Source: Sphaerotilus mobilis (lineage in GTDB: Bacteria > Pseudomonadota > Gammaproteobacteria > Burkholderiales > Burkholderiaceae_C). Taken from it: a stretch of DNA of 64,000 nucleotides. The translations under genes were made by a program, and so were the position numbers. The notes under the pieces were generated by a model. That model was not told the origin of the DNA, ran no database searches, and worked only from the letters and a program-made list of their open reading frames with translations. This document shows, piece after piece, positions 60,837-64,000 of this stretch. The stretch is taken from the NCBI RefSeq assembly GCF_004216565.1, contig NZ_SGWV01000008.1, positions 124,001 through 188,000 of the forward strand, written 5' to 3'. The stretch's first letter is position 1, and every line of letters begins with the position of its first letter.

Positions 60837-61661
60837 GTGGATCTCGTCTTGCTGATCAAGGCTGCGGTGATGGGTGTGGTCGAGGGATTGACCGAGTTTC
60901 TGCCCATCTCCAGCACCGGCCACCTGATCCTGGCCGGCTCGCTGCTGGGCTTCACCGACGACAAGAGCAAGGTCTTCGACATCGCGATCCAGACGGGCGC
61001 GATTGTCGCCGTGATCCTGGTCTATTGGCAGCGACTGCGTGAGACGGCCGCCGGCCTGGGCTCGCAAGAGCGCTCGCGCCGCTTCGTCATCAACGTGGCC
61101 ATCGGCTTCTTTCCGGCCGTCGTGCTGGGACTGCTGTTTGGCAAGGCGATCAAGGCTCACCTGTTCACACCGGTGGTCGTGGCCAGCACCTTCATCATCG
61201 GCGGGCTGATCATCCTGTGGGCGGAGAAGCGCAGCCAGGCCAGCGTTCGCATCGCCCATGTCGACGACATGCAGCCCCTGGACGCGCTGAAGGTCGGCCT
61301 CGTGCAGTGCCTGGCGATGATCCCCGGCACCAGCCGCTCGGGCGCCACCATCATCGGCGGCATGCTGCTGGGCCTGTCGCGCCAGGCGGCGACCGACTTC
61401 AGCTTCTTCCTCGCCATTCCGACGCTGATCGGCGCGGGCGCCTACAGCCTCTACAAGGAGCGGGCGCTGCTGTCGATGGCCGACCTGCCGATGTTCTCGG
61501 TCGGCCTGCTGTTCTCTTTCCTGTCGGCCTGGCTGTGCGTGCGCTGGCTGCTGCGCTACGTGGCGACCCACAACTTCGTGCCGTTTGCCTGGTACCGCAT
61601 CGCCTTCGGCATCGTGGTGCTGGTCAGCGCGAGCAGCGGCTGGATCAACTGGTCCGAGTGA
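60837..61661 (+). CDS. uppP: Undecaprenyl-diphosphatase UppP (BacA)
   Basis: 274 residues, multi-spanning. UppP dephosphorylates undecaprenyl pyrophosphate, recycling the lipid carrier for wall synthesis, and gives bacitracin resistance. Family motifs: [14 protein letters not shown] near the N-terminus and P-G-T-S-R-S-G-A-T near residue 163. GTG 60837 is chosen since GAGGGAG lies five bases before it; GTG 60831 would overlap that site. The gene end overlaps the convergent trmB by 17 bp. Confidence 0.95.
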   Translation: MDLVLLIKAAVMGVVEGLTEFLPISSTGHLILAGSLLGFTDDKSKVFDIAIQTGAIVAVILVYWQRLRETAAGLGSQERSRRFVINVAIGFFPAVVLGLLFGKAIKAHLFTPVVVASTFIIGGLIILWAEKRSQASVRIAHVDDMQPLDALKVGLVQCLAMIPGTSRSGATIIGGMLLGLSRQAATDFSFFLAIPTLIGAGAYSLYKERALLSMADLPMFSVGLLFSFLSAWLCVRWLLRYVATHNFVPFAWYRIAFGIVVLVSASSGWINWSE

Positions 61662-62415
61662 GGTCGACAGCGGCGGACACGGCGTCTTCGCGGCGCCGGA
61701 ACACCAGGTCCCACACACCATGGCCCAGCCGGATGCCGCGCTGTTCGAACTTGGTCAGCGGCCGGTAGTCGGGCCTGGGGGCGTAGCCCACGGCCTCATC
61801 CGTGGTGTTGACCAGGCCAGGCTCGGCGGACAACACCGCCAGCATCTGCTCGGCATAGGGCTGCCAGTCGGTGGCGCAGTGAAGGTAGCCGCCGGGCTTG
61901 AGCCGTGACACCAGTTTGGCGACGAAGCCCGACTGGATCAGTCGTCGCTTGTTGTGCTTTTTCTTGTGCCAAGGGTCCGGGAAGAACACGTGCACACCGG
62001 CCAGCGAGCCTGGCGTCACCATGTGCTCCAGCACCTCGACGGCATCGTGCTGGACGATGCGCAAGTTGCTCAAGCCACGTTCACCGATCAGCTTGAGCAA
62101 GGCCCCGACGCCGGGTGTGTGCACCTCGATGCCGATGAAGTCCTCCCCCGGCCGCGCGGCCGCGATCTCGGCGGTGGCACCGCCCATGCCGAAGCCGATC
62201 TCGACAATGGTGTCGGCCTGCCGCCCGAAGGTCTGCGCCACGTCCAGCGACTCCGGTCGGTAAGGCACGACGAAGCGCGGGCTCAGATCGGCCAGTGCCT
62301 TTTGCTGCCCAGTGCCCATGCGCCCGGCCCGCAACACGAAGCTGCGGATGGCTCGGGCCGGATGCGGCGACGCCTCGGTGGGGTCTGGCGCGGTCGGTTC
62401 TTGGTCTGTGTTCAT
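61645..62415 (-). CDS. trmB: tRNA (guanine-N7-)-methyltransferase
   Basis: 256 residues. TrmB methylates G46 in the variable loop of tRNAs. The SAM motif [10 protein letters not shown] is near residue 72. [16 protein letters not shown] is the TrmB signature, and T-D-W-x-x-Y-A follows. The first ~30 residues are Pro/Thr/Glu-rich and poorly conserved. Convergent with uppP; a tRNA gene lies upstream on the same strand. Confidence 0.95.
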   Translation of the reverse strand: MNTDQEPTAPDPTEASPHPARAIRSFVLRAGRMGTGQQKALADLSPRFVVPYRPESLDVAQTFGRQADTIVEIGFGMGGATAEIAAARPGEDFIGIEVHTPGVGALLKLIGERGLSNLRIVQHDAVEVLEHMVTPGSLAGVHVFFPDPWHKKKHNKRRLIQSGFVAKLVSRLKPGGYLHCATDWQPYAEQMLAVLSAEPGLVNTTDEAVGYAPRPDYRPLTKFEQRGIRLGHGVWDLVFRRREDAVSAAVDLTRTS

Positions 62416-62429
62416 GGCTCGGAAACGAC

Positions 62430-62451
62430 GAAGCCGGCGAGCGCCGGCTTC
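62430..62451 (-). terminator. Hairpin between tRNA-Gly and trmB
   Basis: GAAGCCGGC and GCCGGCTTC form a perfect 9-bp stem with a 4-nt loop. On the minus strand it is followed by T-rich TCGTCGTTT. It probably terminates the tRNA-Gly transcript just before trmB. Confidence 0.6.
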
Positions 62452-62471
62452 TGGTGGGATCACGCGAAATC

Positions 62472-62545
62472 TGGAGCGGGTGAAGGGAATCGAACCCTCG
62501 TATGAAGCTTGGGAAGCTGCCGTTCTGCCATTGAACTACACCCGC
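62472..62545 (-). tRNA. tRNA-Gly (anticodon TCC)
   Basis: 74 nt with encoded CCA. Acceptor GCGGGTG pairs with CACCCGC and the anticodon loop is TTCCCAA. The anticodon stem GCAGC/GCTTC contains a C28-T42 mismatch where relatives have a Watson-Crick pair. TAGAAT (62560-62555, minus) ends nine bases upstream as a -10 box. Confidence 0.94.
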
Positions 62546-62554
62546 GTGGCGCGG

Positions 62555-62560
62555 ATTCTA
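62555..62560 (-). promoter_or_regulatory. -10 box of tRNA-Gly
   Basis: TAGAAT on the minus strand immediately after the nadC stop, nine bases before the tRNA 5' end. The -35 would lie inside nadC and is weak. Confidence 0.5.
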
Positions 62561-62561
62561 A

Positions 62562-63422
62562 TCAGTCCTCCGCGAACCTCATCGACAGGTCGACGGCGCG
62601 CAGATGCTTGGTCAGCGAGCCGACCGAGATGCGGTCGACGCCGGTCTCGGCCAGCGCGCGGATGGTCTCCAGCGTGGCGCCGCCGGAGTACTCGATCAAG
62701 GTCTTGCCGCCACAGGCCCGGTGCTCGCGAACCTTCTGCACGGCTAGGCGGATGTCGGGCAAGGAGAAGTCATCGACCAACAGCAGGTCGACGTCCTCGT
62801 CCAGCGCAATGCGGGCCTCTTCGAGGTTCTCGGCCTCAGTCATCAGCGGCACCGCCGCACCGAGCGCCCGGGCTTGCTGGATCGCCTGCCGGATGCCACC
62901 GGCGGCCGCGATGTGGTTCTCCTTGATGAGGATCCCGTCGTACAGCCCGATCCGGTGGTTCACGCCGCCGCCACAGACGACCGCGTACTTCTGCGCGTTG
63001 CGCAGCCCCGGCAAGGTCTTGCGGGTATCGACGATGCGCGTGCCGGTGCCCGCCACGGCGTCGACATAGCGGCGCACCGTGGTCGCCGTGCCCGACAGCG
63101 TCTGCAGGAAATTCAAGGCGGTGCGCTCTCCCGTCAACAGCGTACGCGCCGGGCCGGACAGCAGGCAGATGACCTGATCGGCCGCCACCTGCGCACCTTC
63201 GGCAACGGTCCACTCGATGCGCACCGGCGATTGCAGCGCCCGGAACACCGCGTTGACCCAAGCCTGTCCGCAAATCACGGCCGTCTCACGCGCGACGATG
63301 CGCGCCCGGCCGTGCGTCGCAGGGTCCACCAACTGCGCGGTGACATCACCGGTGCCGATGTCTTCGTTGAGGGCATGGGCCACGATGAAGTCGAGGTCGG
63401 CAGGCAGGCGCGGAACAGTCAT
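62562..63422 (-). CDS. nadC: Nicotinate-nucleotide pyrophosphorylase (carboxylating)
   Basis: 286 residues. NadC makes nicotinate mononucleotide from quinolinate and PRPP, the step before NadD. Motifs: N-E-D-I-G-T-G-D-V-T near residue 21, E-R-T-A-L-N-F-L-Q, D-T-R-K-T-L-P-G-L-R, K-E-N-H-I and E-Y-S-G-G. The longer frame upstream (to 63497) is not conserved. Downstream is tRNA-Gly on the same strand. Confidence 0.96.
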   Translation of the reverse strand: MTVPRLPADLDFIVAHALNEDIGTGDVTAQLVDPATHGRARIVARETAVICGQAWVNAVFRALQSPVRIEWTVAEGAQVAADQVICLLSGPARTLLTGERTALNFLQTLSGTATTVRRYVDAVAGTGTRIVDTRKTLPGLRNAQKYAVVCGGGVNHRIGLYDGILIKENHIAAAGGIRQAIQQARALGAAVPLMTEAENLEEARIALDEDVDLLLVDDFSLPDIRLAVQKVREHRACGGKTLIEYSGGATLETIRALAETGVDRISVGSLTKHLRAVDLSMRFAED

Positions 63423-63602
63423 CGTGCAGCTCGTGGGGATCGCGGTCGAGGGGAGCGCATTTTGCCGCCCAAGGGCCCAACAGCGTGCGTCCGACACAAG
63501 CGAAGGCAGATGCCGACCCGCTGATGTTCATCCCTTCGGGGGGTACACCCAAGCGAATGCGGCCGGGCAATGTCCGGGTCTTCATCACTTGGGGGGAGAC
63601 CC
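63423..63602. other. Divergent intergenic region, nothing firm
   Basis: 180 bp between nadC and the lipoprotein gene. GGGGGGAG just before ATG 63603 is a strong Shine-Dalgarno. I saw no clear promoter or stable long hairpin. Confidence 0.4.
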
Positions 63603-64000
63603 ATGCGCCATTTCACCGCTGTCCTTCTGGTCCTGGTCCTTGCAGCGTGTGGGGGAGGGGGTGACGACAGCAGCGGAACCACGAGCACCGGCACGCTGTC
63701 GAAGCTGTCGACGCTGGACGGCACGTTCTCTTCGCTCTCAGGTATCGTCACGCCCGACCCGTCGACGACGGGCCAGCGGCTGGACGTCCAAGCATCCGGG
63801 CTCTTCACTGGCGACTTCAGGCCCCGTGACGACGAGCTGACGATTCCGTGCGATGCAGAGATCGACGGGCGGGCAATGCCTGGTGTCGCGTGTGCGATCA
63901 CCTACAAGCTCGTGTCAGGCGAGCCGGGTGATGGGGAATTCTTCGGCACGCTGGCCATCACGGCGCCAGCTCAAGCTGTCGGTCAGCACACGGTCTGCAT
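63603..64000 (+). CDS. Putative lipoprotein, unknown function (3' end outside window)
   Basis: 132 residues to the window edge with no stop. The signal ends in the lipobox L-A-A-C (Cys ~16) followed by Gly/Asp/Ser/Thr-rich sequence, the typical tether of a surface or periplasmic lipoprotein. Two further cysteines lie near residues 88 and 101. No known domain is recognised in this part. A very strong Shine-Dalgarno suggests good expression. Confidence 0.75.
   Translation, partial: MRHFTAVLLVLVLAACGGGGDDSSGTTSTGTLSKLSTLDGTFSSLSGIVTPDPSTTGQRLDVQASGLFTGDFRPRDDELTIPCDAEIDGRAMPGVACAITYKLVSGEPGDGEFFGTLAITAPAQAVGQHTVC

Overview
The window is GC-rich chromosomal DNA, dense with genes, from a betaproteobacterium. 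It is most likely a Burkholderiales member of the Leptothrix/Rubrivivax/Sphaerotilus kind. The evidence is the gene order yebC-purD-hemF-nadD-rsfS-rlmH-maf-rng, an arginine-type EF-P next to its rhamnosyltransferase gene earP, the surE-pcm-nlpD-rlmD and map-glnD blocks, frequent GTG/TTG starts, and recurring TAGAAT-type -10 boxes. I see no insertion sequence, prophage, CRISPR array or plasmid gene. Genus assignment is inference.

Layout. 0-10.4 kb: a HerA-like ATPase and a DUF1499 gene on the minus strand, then a housekeeping run (yebC, purine, haem and NAD synthesis, ribosome factors, Maf, RNase G) ending in an unusual TonB-like gene. 10.5-13.3 kb: LysR regulator, divergent pirin, NADP-binding reductase. 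13.4-24.4 kb: a complete cluster for non-phosphorylating oxidation of a pentose, probably L-arabinose (D-xylose or related sugars possible). It has an SDR dehydrogenase, SMP-30 lactonase, IlvD/Edd sugar-acid dehydratase, DHDPS-family dehydratase, ChvE-GguAB uptake system, FadR-type regulator and a ketoglutarate-semialdehyde dehydrogenase. The divergent promoter at its centre carries two GT-N3-AC motifs at positions expected for a FadR-family repressor.

24.4-30.1 kb: AhpD-like enzyme, tolB-pal-cpoB (without tolQRA), a YeeE/YedE transporter and tcdA. 30.1-30.6 kb: a good sigma-70 promoter, about 255 nt of hairpin-rich DNA that I cannot match to any RNA family, then two tRNA-Lys genes and a strong terminator. 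30.8-36.2 kb: a TonB-dependent receptor in an operon with its own exbB, two exbD genes and tonB. 36.2-44.4 kb: efp/earP, uvrC, pgsA, a DMT exporter, HU, tRNA-Val, ppiD, tRNA-His. 44.4-54.3 kb: orphan response regulator, surE-pcm-nlpD-rlmD (no rpoS in its usual slot), glnD-map, an FAD oxidoreductase. 54.3-64 kb: purL, a TetR gene coupled to a pseudouridine synthase with a very long disordered N-terminus, uppP with a structured leader, trmB, tRNA-Gly, nadC and the start of a lipoprotein gene.

Most of the window is conserved core genome. The parts most worth a second look are the structured RNA upstream of tRNA-Lys, the regulatory logic of the sugar cluster, the uppP and purL leaders, the low-complexity tails on RsfS and the RluB/RluF-like enzyme, and the several genes whose -10 box lies so close to the ATG that leaderless mRNAs are predicted. 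I found no clear sign of a wholly new defence or mobile system.
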